Positions 42,518-52,531 of a stretch of 64,000 nucleotides of DNA are shown piece by piece (within the stretch, counting starts at the first letter, position 1; every line of letters begins with the position of its first letter). The DNA lies in contig JBCCKS010000004.1 of NCBI GenBank assembly GCA_039027295.1, positions 16,908 through 80,907 on the forward strand, in the 5' to 3' direction. The notes under the pieces are model-generated. The model saw only the letters and a list, made by a program, of their open reading frames with translations, did not search any database and had not been told where the DNA came from. The position numbers and the translations under genes were made by a program. This DNA comes from GCA-2708415 sp039027295 (lineage in GTDB: Bacteria > Pseudomonadota > Alphaproteobacteria > Micavibrionales > Micavibrionaceae).

Positions 42518-45500
42518 TTATGTCAATTGATTATTCAATTCTCTCTCTACATCTTTAGGTGAACCCGTCTTTCTAGCAATCATGCTATAGGCTACAGGGA
42601 CTATAAATAATGTAAAAAACGTAGCTGCAAAAACACCTGCTAAAACAACTATACCAATGACGATACGAGTTTCAGCGCCTGCACCACTTGATAGGATAAG
42701 CGGAATAGTCCCTGCAATTGTGGTCAATCCGGTCATAACAATGGGGCGAAACCTCGTTTCTGATGCTTCTAATATAGCACGGCTAAAGCGCATGCCCTCA
42801 TCACGAAGCTGGTTAGCAAATTCAACAATCAAAATACCGTTCTTCGCAGCTAAACCAACCAACATAATTAAACCTATCTGGGAATAGATATTCAGTGAGT
42901 TACCAGTTAAATAGAGCCCTAATAGTCCCCCTCCTGTCGCTAGGGGAACAGTGAGCATAATGACAAAAGGATGAACCCAGCTTTCAAACTGCGCCGCCAA
43001 CACAAGAAAGACGACAAGGAGTCCTAAAATAAAAACAAAGAAAATAGAGCTTCCAGAAAAAATATAATCGCGGCTTTGTCCCTTATAATCAATAATCGCT
43101 TCAGCTGGTAAATGCTCACGCACCAATCCCTCTAAATGCTCAAGTGCGTCGCCTAAACGGTAACCATCTGCTAAATTCGCTTCCAATGTAATAGAGCGAA
43201 TTCTATTGAATCGGGAAAGTGTTTCTGCTGCTCCATATTCTCGAATTGTAACTAAACTTGATAAAGGGATCAGAGCATCTGTTCGGTTTGACTGGACGTA
43301 AATATTTTGAATGTCAGAAAATGAACGCTGCGTTTCCCTTTCCCCTTCTACAATCACATCATATTCTTCACCGCGGTCAAGGAATGTTGTGACATTACGC
43401 CCGCCCATCATTGTTTCTAATGTGCGGCCAATTTCTTGAATATTAACGCCTAAGTCGGCGGCCCGTTCGTAATCCACTTGGAAATCAATTTGCGGTCTTG
43501 TTTCTTTATAATCACTATCAGGCCCTTCAAAGCCTGGATTATTTTCGTTTATTTTATCAATAAGAATATCACGCCACTGCGCTAACTCTTCATATGTTGA
43601 ACCGCCTAATACAAACTGAACAGGCTTTCCTGTTCCGCCGCCTAAGCCCTGGCGCATGACTGGAAACGCACGCACCCCCGGTAAGTCAGATAATTGACCT
43701 CGTACCTCATTCATAATGTCTTTTGCTGGCCTGCGCTCTGCCCAGTCATTCAAAATGACAATCACAAACCCGCTACTAAAATTTTCAATATTTCCAAATG
43801 ACCTTGGCGCGCGTACTAAAAGCCTGTTAATTTCACCTGCCTCAACATAAGGCATCATACGCCGCTCAATCTCAGTCATATATTCTTCCATATATTTGAA
43901 TGTCGCCCCTTCTGGCCCATTGACGATGATAAAAAAGGCACCACGATCTTCTTGCGGCGTAAATTCTTTATCAATATTAGGGTAGATAATTCCTGCACCT
44001 ATAATAAGACCGATAAACACGAGTAAGACCAGTAAAGGCTTTTTTAGAATTTTAGTGAGAGTCCAAATATAACCCTGACGAAGATTGATGATAAAATCAT
44101 CAATCTTTTGAATAAGTCTATTTTGTTTTTTCTTGTCTGATTTTAAAATTTTTGACGACAACATTGGCGATAATGTTAAAGCCACAAGAGAGGAAAATAT
44201 GACTGCCGCTGCGATAGTAAGCGCGAATTCAGTAAATAAACGTCCAATATCGCCTTGTAAAAAAGTGATCGGAACAAATACTGAAACGAGAACAAGTGTT
44301 GTAGCAATAATCGCAAAGCCTACTTGGCGCGCACCTTTATAAGCAGCAACAAGGGGCGTTTCATTTTTTTCTTGGATGCGACGAACAATATTTTCCAACA
44401 TGACAATAGCGTCATCAACGACCAAACCAATCGCTAAAACGAGTGCCAATAAAGTTAAAAGATTAATTGAAAAACCAAAGCTATAAATAATGATAAATGT
44501 TGCGATGAGAGAGACAGGAACCGTGATAGCGGGAATCAACATCACTCTAAACGATCCTAAGAAAAGATAGATAACAAAAATAACGCACCCAATGGTAATA
44601 AAAAGTGTTTTATAAACTTCTGCGATTGAGGCTTCAATAAAGACAGCCGCATTGAAACTCTGTTCGATCGACATACCTTCCGGTAGACTTTTATTCACAC
44701 GCTCGGTTAAGGCTTTCACTGCATTCGCAACATCAATAGTATTTGCTGTCGATTGACGGATTACGCCGATACCGACCATGGGCACTTGATTGCCTCTAAA
44801 AAACGTGCGGTCTTCAACAACGCCTAATTCAACGCGGGCGACATCGCCTAGACGAATAAGATAGCCATTTCCACTTTCATCTTCGCCCCTCCCTAAAACA
44901 ATTGTTTTAAAATCTTCAGGATCTTTGAAATTACGATCAACGCGGGCACGAAATAAACGCTCATCTGATTCTAATACTCCAGCGGGAAGCTCTACATTCT
45001 CGCGCCGTAGGGCATTTTCAACATCGGAAACGCTCAAATTACGCGCGGCAAGTTCATTACGGTCAAGCCATACACGTATCGCATAAGACAGTCCCCCACC
45101 TACCCGCACACGGGCAACACCATCTAATGTTGAATATTGATCAACTAAAAAACGCTCTGCGTAATCTGTTAATTCAGGCACGGTCATCGTATCACTGACA
45201 AGGTTCTGCCAAATGATCACATCATCATTGCTATCGACTTTTTGAACCTCTGGCGGGTCTGCTTCTTCGGGCAAATTATCGGCAATTCCAGCTATACGAT
45301 CACGAACATCGTTTGCGGCTGCATCAACATCGCGATCAATTGAAAATTCAATCGTTACACTTGACTCACCATCTTGAGATTCTGATTGAATAAATTCAAT
45401 ACCCTCAATGCCTGTAATACGCTCTTCGACGACTTCTGTGATCCGTGTTTCAACAATATTGGCAGGTGCCCCAGGGTAGGTCACTTCAACGGTCACAACC

Positions 45501-45628
45501 GGCGGATCAATATCAGGATATTCACGCAAAGATAATCTCTCAAACGCAACCAGACCAAAGGCGATAAGAAGCAGGGAAATAACACTGGCAAAGACAGGAC
45601 GTTTAACTGAGATATCAGAAAGAAGCAT
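42518..45628 (-). CDS. RND efflux permease, HAE1 family (second pump)
   Basis: Seen: 1036 residues; N-terminus LLSDISVKRPVFASVISLLL; proton-relay Asp pair D405/D406 (GLVVDDAIVML) and Lys K929 (GLAAKNGILIVEF), so the pump is complete; two periplasmic halves. Belongs to a different branch from the pump at 928-4110, with the opening FERLSLREYPDIDPPVVTVE found in many alphaproteobacterial pumps. Preceded by its adaptor gene after 2 bases. Order in this operon is outer membrane factor, adaptor, pump, with no regulator attached. Substrate unknown. Confidence 0.95.
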   Translation of the reverse strand: MLLSDISVKRPVFASVISLLLIAFGLVAFERLSLREYPDIDPPVVTVEVTYPGAPANIVETRITEVVEERITGIEGIEFIQSESQDGESSVTIEFSIDRDVDAAANDVRDRIAGIADNLPEEADPPEVQKVDSNDDVIIWQNLVSDTMTVPELTDYAERFLVDQYSTLDGVARVRVGGGLSYAIRVWLDRNELAARNLSVSDVENALRRENVELPAGVLESDERLFRARVDRNFKDPEDFKTIVLGRGEDESGNGYLIRLGDVARVELGVVEDRTFFRGNQVPMVGIGVIRQSTANTIDVANAVKALTERVNKSLPEGMSIEQSFNAAVFIEASIAEVYKTLFITIGCVIFVIYLFLGSFRVMLIPAITVPVSLIATFIIIYSFGFSINLLTLLALVLAIGLVVDDAIVMLENIVRRIQEKNETPLVAAYKGARQVGFAIIATTLVLVSVFVPITFLQGDIGRLFTEFALTIAAAVIFSSLVALTLSPMLSSKILKSDKKKQNRLIQKIDDFIINLRQGYIWTLTKILKKPLLVLLVFIGLIIGAGIIYPNIDKEFTPQEDRGAFFIIVNGPEGATFKYMEEYMTEIERRMMPYVEAGEINRLLVRAPRSFGNIENFSSGFVIVILNDWAERRPAKDIMNEVRGQLSDLPGVRAFPVMRQGLGGGTGKPVQFVLGGSTYEELAQWRDILIDKINENNPGFEGPDSDYKETRPQIDFQVDYERAADLGVNIQEIGRTLETMMGGRNVTTFLDRGEEYDVIVEGERETQRSFSDIQNIYVQSNRTDALIPLSSLVTIREYGAAETLSRFNRIRSITLEANLADGYRLGDALEHLEGLVREHLPAEAIIDYKGQSRDYIFSGSSIFFVFILGLLVVFLVLAAQFESWVHPFVIMLTVPLATGGGLLGLYLTGNSLNIYSQIGLIMLVGLAAKNGILIVEFANQLRDEGMRFSRAILEASETRFRPIVMTGLTTIAGTIPLILSSGAGAETRIVIGIVVLAGVFAATFFTLFIVPVAYSMIARKTGSPKDVERELNNQLT

Positions 45629-45630
45629 TC

Positions 45631-46713
45631 TTAAGAAGCCTCATCACTATCCGGTTTATTCTGATTTAATAGCTCGGTCAATGACTCGTCATTTTTCTCA
45701 ACAGCTTGGATTGTTACTGCGCCGCCCGGTCTAACACGCAAGGTGCCATGAGTTACAACCTGCTGCCCTTCGTTTAATCCTTTTAAGACCTCAACATCAC
45801 CTTCGCGGCGCGCTCCTATCTCAATAACTTGGCGTCTCACAGTGATTTGTTCGCCTTTTTCGATCACCATAACGGCATTTTCACTACCCGTTGAAATAAT
45901 CGCCTCTTCTGGAATAACTAATGATTGCCTAGGGTTTTTATTAAGCTGAACACGCATTAACATACCAGCCTTAAGCGTTTTATCTTCGTTTGGCAAAATT
46001 GCACGCGCCGCAACTGATCGTGTATTAGGGTTCACGCGGCTATCAATGCTACTTATTGAGCCTGTAAAAATACGATCTGGATACGCACTTGTTTTTGCGT
46101 TCACATCGATATCCTTTTGAAGCGAGGATAAAAATATTTCTGGGACAGAAAAATCAAGTTTCATAACACTGTCATCATCAATAGTTGTGATAATAGTTTC
46201 TGGTCGGGCCATAGCGCCAACACTTATATTCCTAATACCAACAACGCCATCAAAAGGGGCTTTAATTTTACGTTCATTTAAACGTGACTGAATCGCTTTT
46301 ATGCGAGCGCGTGATGCATTGAGTTCTCTTTGCTGCTCATCTAATGCAGATTTTGAAGCGGCCCCTCTTTCGACAAGAGGCTTGAGGCGCTTAACTTGGC
46401 GAAGTGCTTCATTACGCCTAGATTCTTCTTCGACCAATTCAGCTTCTTCTTCCGCCGCATCCATTTCTACAAGAATGTCACCTTTTTGGACACGTTGGTT
46501 ATCTTCAAAATTAATCACCGTAATACGCTCTGTCACATTTGAAAGTAAGTTCACATTCTCATTCGCCTGAAGTGTCCCAAGCGCCTCAACTTCGTCAACA
46601 AAGCTCACTTTCTGAACATTAGCCACAAAAACAGGCGTTGGACCTTGCTGGGCCATAACAGAACCTACGCTAAACGCCATAAAGAAAAATGCTAAAAGAT
46701 TAAAGGCTTTCAT
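45631..46713 (-). CDS. RND efflux periplasmic adaptor (second pump)
   Basis: Seen: 360 residues from ATG at 46713, chosen because AGGAGAG stands at proper distance; the codon before is TTG. Signal-like N-terminus (FNLLAFFFMAFSVGSVMAQQ), lipoyl domain halves (NVTERITVINFEDNQRVQKG and RKIKAPFDGVVGIRNISVGA) around a short coiled coil, beta barrel (FTGSISSIDSRVNPNTRSVA) and membrane-proximal part (VEVLKGLNEGQQVVTHG). The start overlaps the outer membrane factor stop by 14 bases. Works with the pump at 42518-45628. Confidence 0.93.
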   Translation of the reverse strand: MKAFNLLAFFFMAFSVGSVMAQQGPTPVFVANVQKVSFVDEVEALGTLQANENVNLLSNVTERITVINFEDNQRVQKGDILVEMDAAEEEAELVEEESRRNEALRQVKRLKPLVERGAASKSALDEQQRELNASRARIKAIQSRLNERKIKAPFDGVVGIRNISVGAMARPETIITTIDDDSVMKLDFSVPEIFLSSLQKDIDVNAKTSAYPDRIFTGSISSIDSRVNPNTRSVAARAILPNEDKTLKAGMLMRVQLNKNPRQSLVIPEEAIISTGSENAVMVIEKGEQITVRRQVIEIGARREGDVEVLKGLNEGQQVVTHGTLRVRPGGAVTIQAVEKNDESLTELLNQNKPDSDEAS

Positions 46714-48130
46714 CAAGGCTCTCCTGAGGCTTATTCATTGTGATTGCGCCGCCGACCGCACGATGTAGAGCAATACGAAACTCTACAAGATTAAGACGCT
46801 CCAAAATCAAAAGTCGTTCCACATTTCTTAGCTCTTGCAGCGCATTCAGTACAGGAAGGTAATCATCAAGCCCCTCTTTATATCGTGCTTCAGTCTCTTG
46901 AACTGTTTTGTCTAAAATGGCGCGGCGCTCATCTAATTTATTAAGAAAATCACGCTGACGATTTTCCTGATATAGTGCATTTTCAACATCTTCAACCGCT
47001 TCAAGATAAAGCTGAGTAAAGGCTGCAAGCTGTTCAGTATAAACCGCTTTATTTCTCTCAACCTCTGCTTTTCTACGCCCCCAATCTATTAAAGGTTGTA
47101 TAAAAGAAGCCATGATCATTGATACAGGGCCAGTTTGAAAGGCTGTATCTGAGAATTGAAAGGCCCCATCAAGCGTGAGGCGTGGCAGACGATCTGCAAT
47201 TGCACTTTCAATATCGGCATCAATGGCGACTAATTCTGCTCTCGCAGCCCGAAGATCAGGCCTATTCAAAAGTAAATCTGCAGGAACACCGATTGCTGGA
47301 AGGGTATTTTCAATATCTAAAGTTTCACTTTTTTGAACGCGGTTATTTGCATCGGGTATTTCCCCTACCAATACGTCCAAACGATTTTCAAAAACTCTTA
47401 AATCAGCCTGCGCGAGTGGAATTAAACTTTGGCTCTCTGCAACACGGCTTTTTTGTTGCAAGACCTCGACATTTGTTCCCAAGCCGTTCTCCAAACGCAA
47501 ATTTAACAGAGATAATAATTCCTGATCTGTGGTGACTTGTTGATTTAAAAGGTCAATTGTTTGTTGGGACGCAATTGCTCCAAAGTAAGCATTCGCAATT
47601 TCAGCGCTTAAGGCAAGGCGCAATGCATTAACATCTTCTTGCCTTGCCTGCGCTCTGAAGCGGTCTGATCTTACCGCGCTCGATAAACGTCCAAAGGCAT
47701 CAATTTCCCACTCAAAAGCACTTCCAATTTCGGTTTCTCCGCGCTGACGGTCACTACCATCCCAATCCACTCTTGTATCACCTTCAATATTTATTTGCGG
47801 GAAAAGAAGAGAACGGCTTTGTACACTCAATGCTCTTGCTTGTTTTACTCTTGCCAAGGCTTGTTGAATGTTCAGATTTTGATTGAATGATAAATCTACC
47901 AAATTATCTAATTCAGGTCTCCGAAAAGAACTCCACCATGAGTTATAATGAGTAACTTGTTGCTGATTGCCTTGTGAAAAATTCTCAGGCGGCGTTAACA
48001 AAGGCACGGATTGGCCATCATGATTTAAAGGAAGACACCCAGAAATCATAATCAAAGCAGTGCAGCAAAATAATGAGACTTTAAAAAACTTCACGACACC
48101 CAGAGTAAGCTTTTTTGCTTTGATGTCCAT
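46700..48130 (-). CDS. RND efflux outer membrane factor, NodT-type lipoprotein (second pump)
   Basis: Seen: 476 residues from ATG at 48130 (an upstream TTG at 48148 is also in frame). Lipobox ISGC at about residue 29-32, then WWSSFRRPELDNLVDLSFNQ and the second repeat with LLNRPDLRAARAELVAIDAD; typical NodT pattern. First gene of a three-gene pump operon. Its start is only 24 bases downstream, in transcription direction, of a partial tRNA-Tyr copy (48154-48177), so transcription could come through from the tRNA promoter. Confidence 0.93.
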   Translation of the reverse strand: MDIKAKKLTLGVVKFFKVSLFCCTALIMISGCLPLNHDGQSVPLLTPPENFSQGNQQQVTHYNSWWSSFRRPELDNLVDLSFNQNLNIQQALARVKQARALSVQSRSLLFPQINIEGDTRVDWDGSDRQRGETEIGSAFEWEIDAFGRLSSAVRSDRFRAQARQEDVNALRLALSAEIANAYFGAIASQQTIDLLNQQVTTDQELLSLLNLRLENGLGTNVEVLQQKSRVAESQSLIPLAQADLRVFENRLDVLVGEIPDANNRVQKSETLDIENTLPAIGVPADLLLNRPDLRAARAELVAIDADIESAIADRLPRLTLDGAFQFSDTAFQTGPVSMIMASFIQPLIDWGRRKAEVERNKAVYTEQLAAFTQLYLEAVEDVENALYQENRQRDFLNKLDERRAILDKTVQETEARYKEGLDDYLPVLNALQELRNVERLLILERLNLVEFRIALHRAVGGAITMNKPQESLDESL

Positions 48131-48153
48131 CAAAGATATTTTGAACAAAGATA

Positions 48154-48177
48154 GTGGAGGGAGTAGGATTCGAACCT
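48154..48177 (-). other. Partial copy of the tRNA-Tyr 3' end (24 bp direct repeat)
   Basis: Seen: 24 bases identical to 48275-48298, which encode the T arm, the 3' acceptor strand, the discriminator and the first base of CCA of the tRNA-Tyr. On the minus strand it is preceded by a hairpin-forming stretch (AAATC-CGCG / CGCG-ATTT, about 48179-48200), but no matching 5' acceptor GGAGGGA is found. Inferred: remnant of a tandem tRNA gene or an attachment-site scar left by a tRNA-targeting integrative element; the spacer between copies is only 97 bp. Confidence 0.6.
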
Positions 48178-48272
48178 TTCAAATCGCGCTTGCGCGGATT
48201 TGATCTTTCTGCATACGTAGGTTGGACTATGCCAGCGACATCTTGGATCCAACTTTAATATATTTCGTTAAA

Positions 48273-48358
48273 TGGTGGAGGGAGTAGGATTCGAACCTAC
48301 GTACGCTTACGCGGGCGGAGTTACAGTCCGCTGCCTTTAACCACTCGACCATCCCTCC
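48273..48358 (-). tRNA. tRNA-Tyr (anticodon GUA)
   Basis: Seen on the minus strand: acceptor 5' strand GGAGGGA (48358-48352) pairs with TCCCTCC (48283-48277), discriminator A and encoded CCA follow. D arm GGTCGAGTGGTTAAAGGC, anticodon loop CTGTAAC giving GTA, a long class II variable arm around CCCGCGTAAGCG, and T loop GGTTCGAATCC. Length 86 with CCA. Lies upstream of the second efflux operon on the same strand. Confidence 0.95.
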
Positions 48359-48493
48359 ACAAAAAGACATAGCGTTTACGATGTAAACTGGTTAAAGTTC
48401 TCAATAGAAAAGAACTACAGCATAAAAAAAGAAATTACCCTTTAATGTCAAGAGCTTTTGCCAGCCAATGACGAATTTCGTGCATATTTTATT

Positions 48494-49288
48494 ATGAAAC
48501 ATAAAAAACAGAACCATCACTCAAAGCGATCTCAAAATAATACCTCTAAAAAAGTCAAAATTGATTTATTTGGGATGCATGCTGTGCGTGAAGCCTTTTT
48601 AAATCCTAAGCGGCATGTACATGAAATTTATCTGACCGAAAGCGCGCGTGATGGCTTTCAAGACGCTCTCAATCAGGCTCAAAAAGAAGGATTAAAGCGC
48701 CCTTCCCCGCAAATCATAGAAAAGTCAGTTTTGGATAATTCATGCCCCCCCGGGAGCGTCCATCAAGGCATTGCCCTTAATTGCCAAGATTTAGAAGAAT
48801 TATCGATCGAAGATATTATCCGCGCCGAAGATGCAAAAGAAAAATCAGTGCTCATTATGCTCGATCAAGTCACAGACCCGCATAATGTCGGCGCGATTAT
48901 TCGCTCAGCCTGTGCTTTTGGGGCTGCTGCGCTCATTTTACAATCAAAGCACGCGCCAGCCTTAAAAGGTGTACTTGCCAAAACAGCCTGCGGAGCCGCG
49001 GAGCATTTACCTGTTATTTATGAAACAAATCTAACGCGTACACTTGAGAAGCTACAGGATGCTGGCTATTTTGTTTATGGGCTTGATGAGCGCGGACATG
49101 AGACTATTGATCAATGCTCAATGGCGCCTAAAACAGTTCTAGCCCTAGGGGCAGAAGGCGATGGTTTACGCAGACTTGTTCGCGAACAATGTGATCAACT
49201 TGTACGTCTTCCTACTCAAGAGCCCATATTAAGCCTAAATGTTTCGAATGCAGCCGCAGTCGCTCTTTATGCCTGCAAAGGAAAGTAA
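48494..49288 (+). CDS. rlmB: TrmH/RlmB family SPOUT 2'-O-ribose RNA methyltransferase
   Basis: Likely 2'-O-methylates G2251 of 23S rRNA. Seen: 264 residues from ATG at 48494; a TTG 12 codons upstream would also be in frame, and no clear ribosome site distinguishes them. A basic tail (KHKKQNHHSKRSQ) precedes the substrate-binding domain (FGMHAVREAFLNPKRHVHEI); SPOUT motifs are NVGAIIRSACAFGAAALI, ALGAEGDGLRRLVREQCD and LSLNVSNAAAVALYA. Ends 3 bases before a convergent small gene. RlmB is favoured over TrmH by the N-terminal domain. Confidence 0.88.
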   Translation: MKHKKQNHHSKRSQNNTSKKVKIDLFGMHAVREAFLNPKRHVHEIYLTESARDGFQDALNQAQKEGLKRPSPQIIEKSVLDNSCPPGSVHQGIALNCQDLEELSIEDIIRAEDAKEKSVLIMLDQVTDPHNVGAIIRSACAFGAAALILQSKHAPALKGVLAKTACGAAEHLPVIYETNLTRTLEKLQDAGYFVYGLDERGHETIDQCSMAPKTVLALGAEGDGLRRLVREQCDQLVRLPTQEPILSLNVSNAAAVALYACKGK

Positions 49289-49291
49289 ACT

Positions 49292-49615
49292 CTAAGCAGC
49301 AAGAACTCTAATAAGAGCAGGATCTGATCTAAGTTGGCCAATCGCAGTCTCAAATTGGGCGGGTTGAGGACTATTCGATGTGACTGTTCGGAATTTAGCT
49401 TGAAGGTCATTTGCAACCCAACGTGAGAGTTTCTCAACACCTTCAACATCACTAGCTGCGCAAGATTTTAAAGCTTTACGTCTTGTCTCAACAACTTGAT
49501 CAGCAATCTCAAACAAGATTCCAGTGTTATCAGCAGATTTGATTCTACTTTCATAATCGAAGAATTCACTTTTGATCTCTTCATTCACTAAAACAGTCGG
49601 GCAATACGCAACCAT
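49292..49615 (-). CDS. Small hypothetical protein, no recognised family
   Basis: Seen: 107 residues from ATG at 49615, chosen because AGAGAGG stands 8 bases before it; an in-frame ATG at 49642 would add 9 residues. Helical, soluble, with four cysteines spread out (AYCPTV, KSCAAS) and a repeated Ala/Val-rich helix (ADQVVETRRKALKSC, GVEKLSRWVANDLQAKF). No signal peptide. Faces polA with a 104-base spacer and converges on rlmB. Function unknown. Confidence 0.6.
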   Translation of the reverse strand: MVAYCPTVLVNEEIKSEFFDYESRIKSADNTGILFEIADQVVETRRKALKSCAASDVEGVEKLSRWVANDLQAKFRTVTSNSPQPAQFETAIGQLRSDPALIRVLAA

Positions 49616-49719
49616 GAAACACACCTCTCTTTGTATTGACATATAAAGACTATAATTTCCTCGTCAAGGATAAAATATAGTGTTTGTCTTTTTCTTTCCC
49701 TCAATTTAAAAATAAACAC

Positions 49720-52524
49720 ATGAGCCCTACAGATACGCATACATCAGATAAGGATGAATTGTTCCTTATTGATGCCTCAGGTTATATTTTCCGCGCCTAT
49801 TACGCCCTCGCCTATAGTGGCGGCGGTAACATGACAAACCCTGAAGGCACGCCAGTCAGCGCCGTATACGGCTTTACGAATATGTTGATTAAGCTTTTAA
49901 AAGAGCATGGTAATGCCCGCATTGTGGCTGTCTTTGACGCCGCAAGGGAGAATTTCAGGAATGATATTTATGCTGACTATAAAGCCAATCGTGATGAAAC
50001 GCCGGAAGACTTGATCCCTCAATTTCCGATTATCCGCGATGCCGCGCAGGCTTTTGGCCTTCCTATCGTAGAATTAGAAGGCTATGAAGCCGATGACCTT
50101 ATCGCGACTTACGCAAAACAAGCCGCTAACGAGAACATCCCTGTAAAAATCATCTCTTCTGATAAAGATTTGATGCAGCTTGTGACCGATCAAGTGAACA
50201 TGCTTGATCCAATGAAAAATACTGTCATTGATAAAAAAGGTGTCGAAGAAAAATTTGGCGTTACGCCTGATAAAGTTGTCGATGTGCAAGCATTAGCCGG
50301 AGATTCAACTGACAATGTGCCCGGCGTTCCTGGGATTGGCATTAAAACAGCGGCGCTTCTCATTAATGAATATGAAACGCTAGAAAATCTTTTAGAAAAA
50401 GCCGAAGACATTAAACAGAAAAAACGCCGTGAGATGCTGATTGAACATGCAGAGATGGCCCGTATTTCTCAAAAGCTTGTGAAGCTTGCCGATGATGTTG
50501 ATGTTCCTGTGAATATAAAAGAGTTTAAAAAATTTGATCCTGACCTTCCTGATCTCAAAGCTTTTTTAGAAAAGCATAATTTTAAATCTCTTCTTGCTCG
50601 TCTTGATGACAGTAAGACACAAATTAAAAATGGCGGCTCAGAACCCCAAGCAGCCGCCCCAAATAAACCTCTAGAGATGCCCGATATCTCTAAAAATGAA
50701 TATATCCTCATTGATGATGAAGACACATTAAAGAGCTGGATGAAGGAAGCAGAAAAGCATTTTACACTGGCAATTGATACTGAAACCACAAGCCTTACGC
50801 CTGCCAAAGCCAAGCTGGTTGGGATTTCTATTGCTATCCAGCCCGGGCGCGCCGCTTATATTCCCCTACAACACATTAATGGTGAAGCGGACCTATTAGG
50901 CGAAAGCCAAGGCGATTTAAAACAAATACCGCTTGATAAAGCGCTTGAAATTCTAAAGCCCGTTTTAGAAAATTCTGCAATTCTTAAGATCGGTCATAAC
51001 ATTAAATATGATTGGCAAATTCTGGCTAAGCACGGCATTCATATGTCACCTGTTGATGATACGATGCTTTTATCTTACATTTTAGATGGTACAAGCCATT
51101 CAAATTCAATGGATAATTTATCAAAATTAAATTTTGATCACCCGCCAATTAAATATGAAGAAGTTGCGGGTAAAGGAAAATCACAAGTTACATTTGATTA
51201 TGTCTCTCTCGATAAAGCGCTTGATTATGCAGCCGAAGATGCCGATATCACACTGCGCCTTCATAAAATTTTAAAGCCGCGCATTGCACAAGAAAAAGTC
51301 ACAAGTATTTATGAAGATGTTGAACGCAGATTAATTCCTGTGATTGCGCAAATGGAATTAGAAGGCATTAAAGTTGATCCTGTGATTTTGAAAAAAATGA
51401 GTGAAGATTTCTCTAAAAAATTACAAAAATTAGAAGAGAAAATTCATAAAGCCGCAGGCACACAATTTAATATTGGATCACCCAAGCAAATTGGTGAGGT
51501 TCTCTTTGAACAAATGGGACTGAAAGGCGGTAAAAAAACCAAAACCGGACAATATTCGACTGATGTTGCAACATTAGAAAAACTTGCGCATGACGGTGAG
51601 GATGTTGTGCAGGATATTTTGGACTGGCGCGGCCTTTCAAAGCTGAAATCGACCTATACCGACGCTCTGCAAGAAGAAATCAATCCTGAAACAGGACGCG
51701 TACACACCTCTTATTCAATGGCAGGAACATCTACAGGCCGCCTTGCCTCCTCTGACCCTAATCTACAAAATATTCCTATACGTACAGAAGATGGCCGTAA
51801 AATTCGCAAGGCCTTTATCGCCGAAGATGGGCATAAGATTGTTTCGATTGATTATTCGCAAGTTGAATTACGCCTTATCGCCGAGATGGCTGGTGTAAAA
51901 GCTCTCAAGCAAGCCTTTAAAGATAATATGGACATTCACGCCCTTACGGCTTCGCAAGTTTTTGATGTCCCTTTTGATGAAGTGGATGGAGATTTACGCC
52001 GCAAGGCCAAGGCTGTCAATTTTGGGATCATCTACGGAATTTCTGGCTATGGACTAGCCAAGCAGCTTGATGTGCCTGCCCATGAAGCTGCAGAGTTTAT
52101 TCGTAAATATTTGGATACATTCCATGAAATTGAAACCTTTATGGAAGATCAGAAAATCTATGCGCGCAAACATGGCTATGTGAAAACACTCTATGGCCGC
52201 AAATGCTATACACCCAATATTAATGCCAAACAGCAAAATATTCGCGCAGGGTCAGAGCGTGCCGCCATCAACGCACCCGTCCAAGGAACAGCAGCAGATA
52301 TTCTCAAAATGGCGATGAATAAAATTCCGTCAAAATTAAAAGACCAAAAACTTGATGCCAAAATGCTGCTTCAAGTTCATGACGAATTAATCTTTGAAGT
52401 CCCTGATGATCAATTAGATGAAACGATAAACTGCGTTAAAGACATCATGGAAAACATTGTTGATCTTGATGTGCCTTTGGTCGCCGAAGCTGGATCAGGC
52501 TTAAGTTGGGCCGAAGCGCACTAA
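49720..52524 (+). CDS. polA: DNA polymerase I
   Basis: Gap filling, Okazaki fragment maturation and repair. Seen: 934 residues from ATG at 49720; an upstream TTG at 49684 is in frame but without ribosome site. Three domains: 5'-3' exonuclease about 1-300 (LIDASGYIFRAYYALAY, YEADDLIATYAKQA, GDSTDNVPGVPGIGIKTA); 3'-5' exonuclease with its first acidic pair intact (D353, E355 in AIDTETTSL), so proofreading is probably active; polymerase with motif A DYSQVELRLIAEMAG (D711), motif B RRKAKAVNFGIIYGISGYG and motif C LLQVHDELIFEVP (D888). Full normal length. Convergent with nhaA, 7-base gap. Confidence 0.97.
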   Translation: MSPTDTHTSDKDELFLIDASGYIFRAYYALAYSGGGNMTNPEGTPVSAVYGFTNMLIKLLKEHGNARIVAVFDAARENFRNDIYADYKANRDETPEDLIPQFPIIRDAAQAFGLPIVELEGYEADDLIATYAKQAANENIPVKIISSDKDLMQLVTDQVNMLDPMKNTVIDKKGVEEKFGVTPDKVVDVQALAGDSTDNVPGVPGIGIKTAALLINEYETLENLLEKAEDIKQKKRREMLIEHAEMARISQKLVKLADDVDVPVNIKEFKKFDPDLPDLKAFLEKHNFKSLLARLDDSKTQIKNGGSEPQAAAPNKPLEMPDISKNEYILIDDEDTLKSWMKEAEKHFTLAIDTETTSLTPAKAKLVGISIAIQPGRAAYIPLQHINGEADLLGESQGDLKQIPLDKALEILKPVLENSAILKIGHNIKYDWQILAKHGIHMSPVDDTMLLSYILDGTSHSNSMDNLSKLNFDHPPIKYEEVAGKGKSQVTFDYVSLDKALDYAAEDADITLRLHKILKPRIAQEKVTSIYEDVERRLIPVIAQMELEGIKVDPVILKKMSEDFSKKLQKLEEKIHKAAGTQFNIGSPKQIGEVLFEQMGLKGGKKTKTGQYSTDVATLEKLAHDGEDVVQDILDWRGLSKLKSTYTDALQEEINPETGRVHTSYSMAGTSTGRLASSDPNLQNIPIRTEDGRKIRKAFIAEDGHKIVSIDYSQVELRLIAEMAGVKALKQAFKDNMDIHALTASQVFDVPFDEVDGDLRRKAKAVNFGIIYGISGYGLAKQLDVPAHEAAEFIRKYLDTFHEIETFMEDQKIYARKHGYVKTLYGRKCYTPNINAKQQNIRAGSERAAINAPVQGTAADILKMAMNKIPSKLKDQKLDAKMLLQVHDELIFEVPDDQLDETINCVKDIMENIVDLDVPLVAEAGSGLSWAEAH

Positions 52525-52531
52525 AAAAATA

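Noticed and set aside
48178..48252. Second complete tRNA gene or a tmRNA piece
   Set aside because: T arm and 3' acceptor strand are present but no pairing 5' acceptor, D arm or anticodon stem could be folded.
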